Positions 42,661 through 54,600 are shown, numbered from the stretch's first letter. The stretch is 64,000 nucleotides of DNA from Puccinia triticina (GCF_026914185.1 NC_070571.1:2728001-2792000); one strand, 5' to 3'. Notes: generated by a model not told the origin, from the letters alone. Numbers and translations: made by a program.

Positions 42661-43096
42661 CAAAGGCGCCCATGGCAGTGTTGTTCAGCCAAGCCGAACC
42701 ACTGAGTGTGATTGTCTCCCAAGGGCGCGTGGGCAGCGGTCTCCTGAAGACTCAGCAGTTACAGTGCGTAAAGTGCAGCAGCACTGATGGACAAGGGGAG
42801 CAGCTTTTGCCGGTGGAACAAAGCAGCAGCTGGGCTCAGCTTCAGAGTGGTACAATATAAATAAGTCTGAGTCTTTCTCAATTATCTACTCTCACAACCT
42901 ATCCAGCAATACTCCTGGCGCCCATTCTCCTCCTCGCCCTTGTCTACCTTACACTAGGCACAAGGTAAAAAGTATTTCCGGTATACATACTCCACAGCCA
43001 CCAACTCTACCTTCAAAGATAAGACATATCCTCCCAATATCTCTACTTCCCATCCTCCTCCAGCGCTAGGCAAAAGATTCCCTGACTTATTTTGAC

Positions 43097-43572
43097 ATGG
43101 AGGATACTCCCCAATCTGAGGCGGCTCAAGCCCTTGGTAAGCAATCTTTTGTAGAAACATGTATGGGTAGATATATACTGCAAGCATCTTATTTACTTAC
43201 TTCTTGTGCACTTGTTGCTTTATAGAGATACTCCGGCGGTTCAAACTTGCCTGCAAAGATCCTGCCTTCCGGCGAGCCCTCCGCCGCGCCTCCCAGAAGG
43301 ACCTCTACTTGATGGTACAGTCAAAGCTGCTCAGCCTGAGGGAAATATTTGAGCCGGACAATGTGCTCCAAGTCACTGTTGACCACCCCCACCTGTGGAC
43401 CCTGTGCAGCCAGTACGCCGGTGTGCCCCAGAAGAACCTTGGCACCCCAGCTGCCCCTTGCCCCGGTGCTCAAGAACACCTTCCCCCCCGCCCTCTTGCT
43501 CCAGCTCCTTGTAAGCGCCGGGCTGCGACTGGGTTCAGCCACCTCGCTCATGCAATGGCCAACTTGACCTGA
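43097..43572 (+). CDS. Small two-exon gene, unknown function
   Basis: Exon 1 (43097-43136) begins at ATG and ends CTTG|GTAAGC. Exon 2 starts at 43226 after TTTATAG and runs to a TGA at 43572. Spliced length is 387 nt, 128 residues, in frame. Start MEDTPQSEAAQALEILRRF. A basic amphipathic middle (DPAFRRALRRASQKDLYLM, SKLLSLREIFEPD) gives way to a Pro-rich tail. No signal peptide or known domain. The clean junction and charged helix-like composition support a real gene. Upstream DNA (42672-43096) includes CT-rich stretches that may be 5' UTR or promoter. A second potential coding frame at 42672-42860 is weak. Confidence 0.6.
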
Positions 43573-43950
43573 TGTGTTGGCCAACCTTAATCTGTAACCT
43601 CATTCCCTCTCTTGTAGCTTTTGTTGGTGGAATGTATTTCCTACATTGTACTCTATAATCTCAATCTCTTGTACACTATCTTATCTCCTTGATCAAATCA
43701 GAAGAAAATATTATCTTTCCATTTGCCCATGTCTCATGGTCTCATGTTGGAGTTCAGAAACCCCATCCCCCCCCCCCCCCCCCAATGACCCAGCCAGCAG
43801 ATGAAGTTACCATGCCCCTAATGACCATTACAACCAGTGATCAATAGCTTGCAATACTCTCAATGAACGGTATAAGGGAGCTTTGCAAGCTATTGATGAC
43901 TGGTATAGCTCAATAGCTTATAAAGCTGATGATGACTGGTATAGCTCAAT
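43573..43950. repeat. Poly-C tract and short tandem repeat
   Basis: 17 consecutive C at 43767-43783. From 43874 a unit of about 44-47 bp (GATGACTGGTATAGCTCAATAGCTTATAAAGCT) is repeated. The repeat continues on the far side of the hAT element at 47483-47530, showing that the hAT inserted into it. Confidence 0.8.
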
Positions 43951-44617
43951 AGCTTATATTATAGGGGTGTGAATGGGTCGGGTCGACCCGCAAAGACCTG
44001 TGACCCAATGGGTTTTGAGTCGGGTTTGGGCAGCCTTCTGGCCTCCCTTTGAGAAACCAACCCAACCCGCTGAGACCCAATTGGATAATTGGGTCGGGTT
44101 TGGGCAGGACTTTTTGCATTTGGGTTGGCCCGTGAACCCAACAAATACCTGATTAGGAAAGGTCCCTGAGACCATCCGCACCAGGCGCTAAGTTAGCCCG
44201 GATTAGGGCACTTAGTTTGACCCCGCACCCGCATTGGGTTGGGTCAACCGGGGATCAACTTGACCCGGAGCTCTGTTTGGAGCTAGTGGGGTATAAATGT
44301 AGACCCCACTAATCCTGGGACTAAGATCAAATTGAATATTCATCATGCTTTTCAGCATGGAATTTATGTGTTTAGGTGCCAAACACATAACATATAGGCA
44401 CCTAAACACATAAGCTCCAACAGCCTTGGACCCGCTAATCCCCACCCGTGCGGATGGCTGATTGGATTAACCTATTCCAATTGTAATCTGAGCTAGTTAG
44501 CCCTGGCTAATCTAGCCACGGATGCGGATGCTCTGACTCCTGAGGAGGCTGTTGCTCTGCAATCCAAGTCCCTGCTTTGAGAGTCTCACAGCCACACCTC
44601 CAATTACTCAATCACGA

Positions 44618-47209
44618 ATGGCGCGATCCACCAAGCAAGCAAATAAGCATGCCATTCCATCATCATCCAACAAATCCTGCGACATTCAAGTTCATGTTCC
44701 CAAATCCAATTCTGCCTTGACTCAGAACAACCTAGCAACTCCAGGAACATCCCAGACTCCAAATAACCCAAGAGAAAGCAAGCCTACTGATCAAAATACT
44801 GAATCTGATCCATCTGTAAGGAAGTGCAAGGCCATCAGTGATATCTGGACACATTTTAAGAAAAAGGCACATGGTATGTTTTTTTTCAAATTTGAAAAAA
44901 GAAATTGATTGATTTATACTTGGCTGCGCCCCAGGAAAAAATGTGAAGGCAACATTTGCCCATTGTCTATCTGAGCTGGATGGGAAGAGCACGAATGGTA
45001 CAAAGCATCTTTGGCGCCACCTAGAACAATGTAGCTCCTATGCTACAAAGAGCAAACAGTCTCTGATGAAACTTGCAGATGGATTGGTTTCTTCTTTGTC
45101 AATGTGGAACTTTTCTCAAAAGAAATCTTGTGATCTACTTATCAAGTTTGTAATTGCACACAAACATCCTTTCACTCTAGTCAAGCAGCCCCTATTCTGA
45201 GCGTTTGTGAACTCTTTGCAACCACGATTCAAACTCTTCAGCCATGGCACCGCAACAACCAAGGTCCTCAAATTATATCAGTCAATGAAAGCCCAGCTTG
45301 TGAAAGATATTAGCAAAGTCAATCGGATTTCCCTGACAACCAATGTCTGGACCTCATCAAACCAGACACCCTACATGGTAATAACTTGCCATTTCATCAA
45401 TTCTGATTGGAACCTCTGCAAACAAATCCTTAGTTTTAAGAAGTTTCCAACTCCTCATACTGGTATAGCAATTGCTGAACAGTTACTTACGACTATTGCG
45501 GAATGGAAGATTTACAACAAGGTTGGCTTTATAACTGTGGACAACGCACTAGTAAACAATACAGGCCTAGCTTGAGTGTGCTCAGTTCTGAAAGATCAAA
45601 GCACCAATCTGTCAGATATGAATGTGAAATTTTTCCATGTTTGTTGTGCTGCTCACGTCATTAATCTTATTGTTAAGGATGGCCTCAAGCATTTCTCCTA
45701 TGCCATCAACAAGATCCGGGATGGTTTCCAATAAACTAGAAGCACTCCCTCTTGCAAACAGCTCTTCAAGGAGGCCATCAACCTAGCTCAAATGAAAGAA
45801 GGGCAAGCACTCCCCTTGCTCAATGTTCCGACTTGCTGGAACTCAAAATATCTGATGTTGAAATTGGAAATTCCACACAAAGAAGCATTCAATAACTTGG
45901 CCTTGCAAGATGCCAACTTCACCAACTGCCCAACCAACACCAAGTGGCACAAGATATCTGCTATCAACGGTGGGCCGTTACAGTTAACCGTAACCGTAAA
46001 GTATTGTAAAGTATCAAAAAATAAGTTACAATACAGAAAATTAAGATTATTGAGTGTATAAAATAAGTTAACTATAACACCCACAGGTGCAAAAATACGC
46101 AAAAATACCCTAAATAACAGCAAGTATTGGCCATTTTTCATGGATACAGTCAAAAATGTATTGTAAGTTATTGTAAAGTATTGAAAATTTGATATTTTTT
46201 CAATAAAATTAACACCTTTTTCTCAAAAATAACGGTCCTTGCGTTACGTGTTTAGGCCTAAATATTGTAACGTAACGCATTGGCCCACCGTTGCTGCTAT
46301 GAAGGAATTTTTGGCCATTTTCAATGTGGGTGAGTATTTTTTCAAGTTGGTTTTTTTTTCACTGAATGTTCATATCATTATCTGAGCGGTGTATCTCTTT
46401 TACTGCTTGCCAGCTACAAACAAACTGGCCATGACACACTATCCAACAGCACATGTCATTTAAAAATACATGAAAACTATTGAAACACAACTCAAAGCAC
46501 GCGCAAACAATCTCAAGGATGGCCAAGCAGACCTGAGCGACTTAATTACACCAATGCAAGAGAAATTTGACAAGTACTGGGAGAAGATGAAGGACTTTGC
46601 GGCGATCAACCTCATCTTTGATCCTCGCTGAAAACTGGCAATGCTAGAATTTCTCATTGCTGACAATCTTGGTACGGACAAAGCAGCAATTAGTGTCACT
46701 GCTATAAAAAAACGCTCTCTACCTGGTTTAACAAGCTTTTGTCGAAGCAAACTAACTTGCATGTGGATCAAGAATCCACAGCTAGTCAACCAACTCAACA
46801 AAAATTGACTCTAGACAACGATGATGTTGACATGTGCTTCAAGAAATACATCACAGAGATTCACTCCACCCAAGCTGTATCAACCACTGCTGAGCTCAAT
46901 CTGTACCTTCAAGAACCACCTGTTGTGTCTGAATCTCGGAAATTTTCAGTTCTTGCCTGGTGGAGCACCCACCAGGGAAGATTTCCAAACCTCTCCAAGC
47001 TGGCAAAAACTTTGCTGATGGTTCCGGTGACCTCGATTGCTTCAGAATCTTCCTTCTCAACCGGTGGAAGAGTGCTCAGTGACTACCAAACAAGGATGAA
47101 GCCCAAAACACTCAGTCTTGAGGCCCTCATATGTGCGCAAGACTGAATCCGCAGCCACAAAAGCCTATACCCGGAGTCTCTGGAAACAGAAGAACTCACA
47201 GATGACTAA
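44618..47209 (+). pseudogene. hAT transposase, several stops
   Basis: ATG at 44618 (MARSTKQANKH). An intron (about 44874-44934, GTATGT...CCCCAG) splits the BED zinc finger: DIWTHFKKK before it, then KNVKATFAHC and KHLWRHLEQC after it. The RNase H-like core follows (ISLTTNVWTSSNQTPYMVIT, FITVDNALVNN, FFHVCCAAHVINLIVKDG, PTCWNSKYLMLK). The C-terminal dimerisation domain is FSVLAWWSTHQGRFPNLSKL, ASESSFSTGGRVLSDYQTRM, LEALICAQD. In-frame stops occur near 45198, 45572, 45732 and 46630 and at the usual Trp after AQD (TGG to TGA). Removing the MITE restores KISAMKEFLAIF. A dead copy of an Ac/hAT-type cut-and-paste transposase. Confidence 0.92.
45965..46293. mobile_element. 329-bp MITE inside hAT transposase
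   Basis: Begins CAACGGTGGGCC and ends GGCCCACCGTTG, with CTGCTAT on both sides (45958-45964 and 46294-46300). The interior is AT-rich with repeated GTAAAGTATTGTAA blocks. Excising it with one CTGCTAT rejoins the transposase codons. TSD of 7 (possibly 8 with one mismatch) suggests a hAT-type MITE. Confidence 0.88.
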
Positions 47210-47490
47210 ACATTTTATTTTATTTATTTCTTGTAATCTATCCTACAGCAACACACAGATTTTTTTTTCTTTTGCTTACAAACTGTGCACTCATTTCTGA
47301 GATTTGCTAAGCATAAAATGTTGGGTTGACCCAAGACCTGACCCGGACCCGACTCCCTGTAACTTGGGTTGGGTTTGGGCAGTGGATTTGAACTTTTGTC
47401 CCAACCCAACCCAACCCGGGGTTCACGTTGGGTTGGGTTTGGGCACCATTTTTTGACCCAAACCCAACCCGTTTACACCCCTAGCTTATA

Positions 47491-48021
47491 AAGCTGATGA
47501 TGACTGGTATAGCTCAATAGCTTATAAAGCTCTTGATGTCCGTTGTAGCCAAGATGTGTGGATGTGAGATCAAAATACAAGTACGGGTACAGGTATCTGA
47601 TTTGGCAAAAAAAAGGTCGGCGGTCTGGGTACCCGTGGTGAGTACCTGGGTCCCAATTGCCATCTTTAGGCAGCAATTGCCTGTGTGTGCAGCTGTTTCA
47701 TAATTGGCACTGGGTTCAGCCAATTTGGGAACCACTTTTGAAATCTGTATTTAACCAGAAAGAAGTTATAAATGAAATTCAAAATAACTGGAAATATTTT
47801 TCATTGAAGTTCTAATTATTGTTTATCATTTGGGCCGAAGTGCTGGGAGAGCAGTATCACTTGACTACAACATAAGCCAAGATTTTGATATGTTCTGATC
47901 AAGGAACAAGTGGAAATGGAGTATTGGACAAATTAAAGTGGATGGTATATGTGTGACTACATGTCCATTTCAGAGCAAAAATCAAGGGAGCTAAATGAAC
48001 AAAAAACTGAATAATTGAAGT
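47491..48021. other. No gene recognised
   Basis: Continuation of the GCTTATAAAGCT tandem repeat, then AT-rich intergenic DNA downstream of the minus-strand gene. Confidence 0.4.
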
Positions 48022-49671
48022 TCAATGGCTGCCACATTGTCTATCCAGGAGTTCCAAGTGGGAGTAATACCATGGGCACGTAGTTGGATAATTCCTCCTT
48101 GGTATCAGGTACACAGGGGTGGGAGTCTTATCTACATAGTGATTAATTTTAGCAAATTCTCTTATACCCTCCAATCCTAAGAAATTCTCAAGATGTTTGG
48201 GAGGAATCATTCCGTTATTGTAAAGAATTTCGACGGTTCTGAACACCAATTGCTGGAGCAAAAGGAATTCCGAAGCTTCGTGTTGGTTGGTTTGGAAGCC
48301 TCTGAGCTTTCCGCGCACATTTTGAATCGACACAATTTCGTGCATCAGTTTGTGTAAACTTTCTAGCCATCCCCATGTAACCCTATCCATGAACACATCC
48401 AGAATATGCCCTGTCAGTTTGGCCGGTTCAACAGAACTCCCTGAGAGAAATTCAATTGATCAGGCTTACAGTTTTTCCTCTTCCGTGTTTAATTTTCTGA
48501 TTGTCCATCTGTAGCTTGTACCCGTAGATTTGTAACGGTCTTCCAATCTGGACAATCTGGAAGGAAGTTGCAATCAATGGAAATCTAAGTTTGTGAAATT
48601 TCATGGTCAAATTAATCTGAGTAGAATGCAAACTCGTCTCCTTGGAAAGCTTTTTTGAGCCATTTCCCTATTTGATCAGCAGAAAGTTTTGGTGACGGCA
48701 GGTGAGGTTCATTGGTGGGCTTGAGTAACCCGTCTATGATACAATCTTCTATAATCTTGTGAATCCCTTTTAGTTTTTCAAGGTGGCCCTGTAATTTGTT
48801 ATTTCTTGCAATTAACATGTCGATTAGTTGTGCAAAGATGTACCGCTTTCTCCTGAAAAGAAGTCCTTTCCCGTCAAGGTAGGCCTTGAACAGGAAGACG
48901 TGTTTGCGCAAAAGTTTAAAATCATCATCCAGTGCTTCTGGCCCTGATGTTTATTCAAATATTTTTAGCGTCAGTTTCCAAAAACCTGAGAATGTTGAAA
49001 AGAGAGTGATTCCATGAAAGTGAGCACTTGGTTTCCATTCCGGAGAGACCGCGACCCCTATCCCTCACAGAGTTTGATTTTTAATCACAAACAATCACTT
49101 TCTTCTGCTTTTCAAGCTTACACTACTACGTGATGAGACATGTCACTGACGTGTTGGGGCAACTGGAAGTGAGGCTAGTTGTGAAATTTCAGCTGCGGCT
49201 GACCCAATTCTTACATCGTAACTCAACGGCTGTCGACTATCCCCAGCACCTAGTAGTAAGGAAGTGGCTTCTGTATTTTGAGGGACAATGTCAGTAAATC
49301 ATATGATTTTGGTATTTCGAATATATCATGTAGGAGAAGAGGAAACGATGAAAGATACCTTCTTTGGCTTGTTCCCAGCCAGGCTTGGCTATGTAGTGGG
49401 CCGCCTGAAAGCAGCACAAAACGATTGAGGCTAGTCGTTGGCGCTTTGAAGGCATGGCGTGCATTGAATTTGAAAGGAAGGCAAAGAAAGCGTGAGGTCA
49501 ACCAGGTCGGTGCCGGTGTCTGGAGTCGCAGACGTCTAGAAGAGTTGAACCCCTTTTGTATACTGTGATCTCGCTGAGGGACAGTGTCAAGGTCTGAAAC
49601 TTACCGCTAGGCGAAGCACCCAGTTCCTCCCAATTCTTCGACAGAAATCGAAAGGACCTCCGTTTCATCAT
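48022..49671 (-). CDS. Unrecognised multi-exon gene
   Basis: Exon 1 (49671-49605) starts MMKRRSFRFLSKNWEELGAS and ends at a GTAAGT donor; the basic start could be a mitochondrial presequence. A 46-nt exon with CAG acceptor and GTATCT donor (about 49410-49365) encodes AAHYIAKPGWEQAKE. The next exon (about 49265-49150) encodes ATSLLLGAGDSRQPLSYDVR and SAAAEISQLASLPVAPT. A further exon (about 48932-48612) encodes PEALDDDFKLLRKHVFLFKA, FRRKRYIFAQLIDMLIARNN, LEKLKGIHKIIEDCIIDGLL. The last (about 48450-48022) encodes VTWGWLESLHKLMHEIVSIQ, VFRTVEILYNNGMIPPKHLE and stops after CGSH. An intermediate small exon and the junction after FAFYSD are unresolved. Codon phases agree at most junctions. No domain is recognised; possibly lineage-specific. 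Confidence 0.55.
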
Positions 49672-50640
49672 CTTACGTGTCTATGTATGTACATTCGCCC
49701 GTTTGGCCTCTTGATACTTGAAGAACCCCACTTCAGGTCAAAATCTGTGTTCAGTATGCCTCATCACCATACCTAGTTTCGAATACGATTACCCGCTAAA
49801 TACACGGCGGTTTCGCTTTTTAAAGTTTCGCCCGTCAGATTGACGGGGGGTGGAAGCCACCGGCAAATTGACCCCCGCGCTGTCAAATTGCCGCCAATCT
49901 GGCCACACCCCCGCCGACACTCAAGCTCAGGTGAAGTTGACTCGACTTCAGGCAAGTTATGTTAACTCGCCCGGTCGAGTCGCCGGCAAACACGCCCCGA
50001 CCAAACATCCGCCGGCAGGCATACACCCGGGGAGTACCTCCACGCGGGACTGACTCGGAATTGACGAGGATTCCACGGCTGACCCTTGCAGGGGGCGGAC
50101 CAGCGGCTGTCAGTCCACACGCCCACGTGGGCCACACCAAGAATTGTGAGGGTGGCCTCGCCGGAATCATCTCATGGATTCCACGCAAGCCACGGGCATT
50201 CCATGGAGGCGGCGAGCTCTCCTTGTCTTACAAACAACACTAGACAGGCCGTGGCGGCCCGGCTTCTGACTGGAGCATTGGGTCACTCCTCGACAATCTC
50301 GGGTCAACTGGTACTATGCAGCTGAACTGAAAGCTGCCACCCGCAGGGTAGCAGAATCTGCATTATCATGGATAAAAAGAACAGATGAGAATAGCAAAAA
50401 ACACCATTTTACAACCAGAAAAAATGAGAAAAAAAGAAAAAAACAAGGAGAGGGGGGGGGAATGAGATGAAGGGTTGCAATTTTGGACGGATCAAGATGT
50501 GATCAAGGGAAGCTCTGGATGGGTGCCACTGCCAGGGGACAAAGACAAGGGCAAGGGTGGCGAGTAGATAGAGGAGTCTCTCCATCCGCCGCATCCTTTG
50601 CCCGACCATTTGACTGCTGATGCTGGTTACCTTGAGAGAG
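49672..50640. other. GC-rich upstream region, no gene
   Basis: Short repeated GCCGGC-type blocks and open frames on several strands expected from high GC. It likely includes the promoter of the minus-strand gene. Confidence 0.35.
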
Positions 50641-50932
50641 GGCAGTCTGACAATGCTGCCAAGGTTCTTGGCACTTGAGCTGTTTGAAAGGATGCCCAGG
50701 AGCTGCTAACCTCAGAAGGATTTTTTTTCAGACAATTGTAGATGGACTTGCAATTACCAGTGAAGGATGGGATCAAGGCAACAAAGGAGATCAGAGAAGC
50801 CAAGCGGTTGGTGAATATCAATGCATTTGTAACCTGCCCGTCTCTGCCTCCAGCTTTGCCCTTCCCCCTCCCGCTGGAACTGGAACAGCTAACTTTACCG
50901 CCTTGGTGCCCGCATTTGGTCCCAGTGTGGTG
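50640..50932 (+). pseudogene. Ssk1-like response-regulator receiver fragment
   Basis: After a TTGTAG acceptor (about 50741) the frame reads MDLQLPVKDGIKATKEIREA and KRLVNINAFVT, then a Pro-rich stretch. This matches the phospho-acceptor strand of fungal Ssk1 receiver domains (hydrophobic-MD-x-QLPV-x-DGI-ATKEIR) and the Pro-rich insert typical of Ssk1. The Asp of MD would be the phosphorylation site. Upstream text (KDAQELLTSEGFFFRQ) resembles the preceding exon but contains stops. The N-terminal acidic pocket and the conserved Lys strand of the receiver are missing, so this is a fragment. Ssk1 relays osmotic stress from a phosphotransfer protein to the HOG MAP kinase pathway. Confidence 0.6.
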
Positions 50933-52628
50933 AGACTAATCCACTTCCAAACACATCAAAAAAGGAACAATTTAACATAATATTATATTATAAAGTACAA
51001 ACAAAACCATTATAGTACAAAACATATTACAACCAACATCTTACACAGATTTCCCAATTATATTATCACCCAGAAAACCAGTAACAGTCTACTTAATCAC
51101 ATAATCAAATACATAGTAGAATCCTAGTTTCACATACAAATCACATACATTACATAGTACAAATCTACTCTAGGACTGAAGGGGACACTGCTGAAAGATT
51201 CCATTATCACATGTAACATGTTAGAAAATCTACGCTTAGACAATGTTTTCACCCCAAGGAGGAACAAGCCAAGTGATCATAACCCAAAGTAGTATACTAT
51301 TTCACAAATATCACGTACAGCTTCCCGATATAGGTTATTATTTCACACTACAACTGTACAGCATCCCAAAGTAGTATACCATTTCACACTTGTAAAATCC
51401 ACTCTCAGACTAGTTTATTTACTATATAAGGAGGCCTCTTCTGCCCCTTCTTATTTCCTTTCTTCCACATGCCAGCATAAATAGTGATATTAAGAAATTA
51501 CTTCCACTTCCATCACCCATATAAATAGTAAGATCATCATAGTAATAGTTATAATATAAATTGAAATAAAACTTGAGAAATTAATAACATAACAACTTTA
51601 AATTGACCATTCTAAAAAGTCACTTACATCAAATTATAACACCTCTCATCCCACGCGCAGATACTTGGTTTTTAGGGTCTGCAGTAGAAATACTTAAGAA
51701 TATTTCTTCTGATTTAGCCACACTAAAATTCTTAGTGTAAATTTCTCCCAGAGTTATTATAGGAAGGCAGCCCTTCAAGCACCTTTAGCTTAAACTTTCC
51801 TGGTTTTTTTGCTATATCCCTTCCAAGCTCAGATCCCGCCTTGCGTAGAAGTTCCAAAACGCAAAGGATGGAATGAGTGGGACTGGTGAGGTGGAAGTTG
51901 CTGGACGCACCAGTGGCTTAAATACTCACCTGTCTGTCCTTGAGGACCCTAGAGCGCCCTTAGGTGTCTCTATGGTTGGTCCTCTGGTCCATGGACCGGT
52001 CTCTCCGTGTTACTCAATCTGAGGTAGTATCACATAAACCCGTCTCGTTGTGTGTGCACGTATCATGGATTGTAGTTTGGCTAGGTGTCTGTTCTCAGAG
52101 GTTCTGTGAGCCTCCACCTAGCTGTGGAGTAGAGGGGGCGCCTAAAATGGACCTAGCTCCTTTTGCTGCGCGCCAGTAACTTCCAATTATTGATTTAGGA
52201 GTGTGGCTGCCTTAAAATAGTTCCACAGTTCATGGGCGCCAAAAGTCCCATCTTTAGATGAAACATAGTATAGTCTTGAAAATAGTATTAGTATAGTAGC
52301 CAGTATGTGTGAAAGTTGACAGTTAACAAGTCTGTTGGGGAGTAACACTTAGATTTGTGTGTAGTTTTACACCAGCCCAGTTGGTGTCTAATCCAATATC
52401 ACCTCTTTTATCAGTGATATTGGCTTGCAGGGGAGTGTTATGGCCTGGTGTTATACCTCTCCGGGGGAGATTTGATCCCCGCTGCGGCTGTGGAGTTGGG
52501 TGGTACCTTTTCTTCCACCCCGGGGTTTTTAAACTATTTACATACATAGCAGTTTTGCTGGGAATATCCTGGATAGTATGGCAATGGCAACGTTTGCTAA
52601 AGGCCATCTTGTGGGCAGACTGGTACCT
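50933..52628. other. No gene recognised
   Basis: Very AT-rich from 50980 to about 51800 with repeated TATTATAGTACAAA and CACATACA type words, then mixed composition. Nothing with coding features. Confidence 0.4.
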
Positions 52629-53033
52629 CAGGGTGTAAATGGGTTGGGCCGACCCAAGAACAACCCAAGAACCGTTGGGTTTTGGGTTGGGTTTGGGCAC
52701 ATTCTTAAAGAAAATGACATGACCCAAACCCAACCCAACCCGACTTGTAAAATTGTCGGGTTGGGTTTGGGCAGCCTATTTCCTAATTGGGTCAGCCTGC
52801 GACCCGACTATGACGCCTCCAACAGTCAAGTTGGGGGCTTTTGGCGCCTAAGAGGTCGGGTCAACCCAAGACCTGAACCAACCCAACCCGGACCCAACCC
52901 AAAATAGTATGACATTGGGTTGGGTTCAGGCAGCATATTTTAAAATCTGCCCCGACCCAACCCAACCTGCGCTAAATGTTGGGTCGGGTTTGGGCGCTGT
53001 TTTTCAACCCAAACCCAACCCGTTGACACCCTG
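52629..53033. mobile_element. 405-bp MITE with hAT-like termini
   Basis: Starts CAGGGTGTAAATGGGTTGGG and ends with the complement of CAGGGTGTCAACGGGTTGGG. It is flanked by ACTGGTACCT on both sides (52619-52628 and 53034-53043). Internal GGGTTGGGTTTGGGC blocks in both orientations match the subterminal repeats of the hAT element at 43959-47482, so it is probably a non-autonomous relative. The 10-bp direct repeat is longer than the 8 bp expected for hAT. Confidence 0.85.
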
Positions 53034-54499
53034 ACTGGTACCTGGTCTTGAGGATGAAATCCTCATATTTCCGGTCTGCTGGGCCATTGAGCTTGTTGTC
53101 AGAGTTGTTGACAATCAATTTTCACTTGTATTGTTGTGTATGGACCCTAACGGGAAGATCAAAGAGGAGGTTAAATTTCCAACAAGGGATGAAAATAACA
53201 TAGCCAATTTGGAGAAATCTCCATTGCTACACCACCGGTTCACTTCCTGTGATTGGTGTTGGTTGGTCCAACATTACCTGATCGGAGAACATCAGACCAA
53301 ACCTAACTTAACGCAAGTCCACCCCAGTGAGAGGCTTGCTGTGGCTTACCACAAAGACCTGTGCACAAAGTCAAAAATTTGGCTGATAAAGAAATCATGA
53401 AATGGCTGGAGTAAAAATAATTAGCCTCACCCAGCCTCCTCCATCCACAGCTCCTGCCGACCTTTCCCAGATCCAAAATATAATTCTGGACCTTAGCTTT
53501 CAAATGGTGCTGGTTTCATCTTGTCAATACCAACTGTTCTCCCTGTACTAATCTTTCAAAAAAAAAAAAAAAAAAAAAAAGAAGAAATGTAAAATAAGGA
53601 ATTACAACCATCAAGCCTTGTGGATCTTGGATTCACAAACCTGCAGATATCCGCAGATCCTACACCTGTAGCCACTCAGTTGTTGCAGATTAGATAATTC
53701 AATCCTGAATATTATCAGAAAATCCAAAAATGGATCTTAAGACTCAAGAGCAATGGAATATCCTTCAGGATTCCTTTGACCTTCAGAACAAATTCCTTCA
53801 ATCAGGTTTTGAGTTTAGGCCTCAAAAAAATGATGAGGGTGCGCATCAGCACTGCCGGGAGAACTGGATGACTTCCTGTTGGTATTTAGAGAGCTCTAGT
53901 TGCCCCTCTACATCCTAAATTAAGACATCTACAATTAAGACATCTACTAAAGATGTCATCAGGTACCTCTTTGCTGGTACCTTGTGTCTGTGGGCGGGTA
54001 CCTGTTGGCGGCTAGCAGGTCCAAGCTGTCTCTGCTTGTTTCTCTCCTGCACACTTTTCCTGGAAGGACCCCGCTGCAAAGGGGCAACGGGATCCTGACT
54101 GTAGATCCGGTGGTCCCTACTTGAGTATAGGTTTTCACTGGGATTGGTGTTTGGGTCTCAGAAGAGAGCTCCCTTGAAACCTCTTAGGTTCCATCAATCA
54201 CTAGGTGTGAACCGGTCATGAGTTATCTTCCTGAGCCGGGGATCTGTGATCTAAAGAGTCTCTCCTCCTGGAGCAGAGAGGAAAACAAGGGGCCGCTGTT
54301 ACCACAGCAGCAAGATGGGCGGATGGTGCTACACCACTAACTCAGGGAGAAGCCTGAGCCTACGCAAGCCCCCCATCTTTGATCCTTAGTTTCCTTGAGA
54401 CCATGAGTGCACCAAAAAAAAACCGCTGTGAATGCTTCATTATTTTCTATAGTTCAATTTTCCCAGGGAGTAGTAAAATTAAACGTGTTACATTTGCCC
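53034..54499. other. No gene; poly-A tract
   Basis: About 23 consecutive A near 53559-53581. At 53865 TGGATGACTTCCTGT matches one end of the 140-bp MITE family, a possible fragment. 53990-54400 is GC-richer and lies downstream of the minus-strand RNase H. No recombinase frame was seen. Confidence 0.4.
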
Positions 54500-54600
54500 T
54501 TTTATATCAAAAATACCACCTGGGAAAGAATGGCCTCTGAATCCTTTGGGATATCTATACGTATTTGGTGCCAAACATCTTGGCCTGACTTGACACCTCT

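Larger units (their letters stand above)
43959..47482 (+). mobile_element. hAT DNA transposon, defective
   Basis: Ends are AGGGGTGTGAATGGGT and, as reverse complement of the right end, AGGGGTGTAAACGGGTTGGG. Subterminal GGGTTGGGTTTGGGCA blocks occur on both sides in opposite orientation. AGCTTATA lies at 43951-43958 and again at 47483-47490, the 8-bp size typical of hAT, although four extra bases (TTAT) separate it from the left terminal repeat. The interior encodes a BED finger and hAT dimerisation domain with several stops and holds a 329-bp MITE. Confidence 0.85.
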
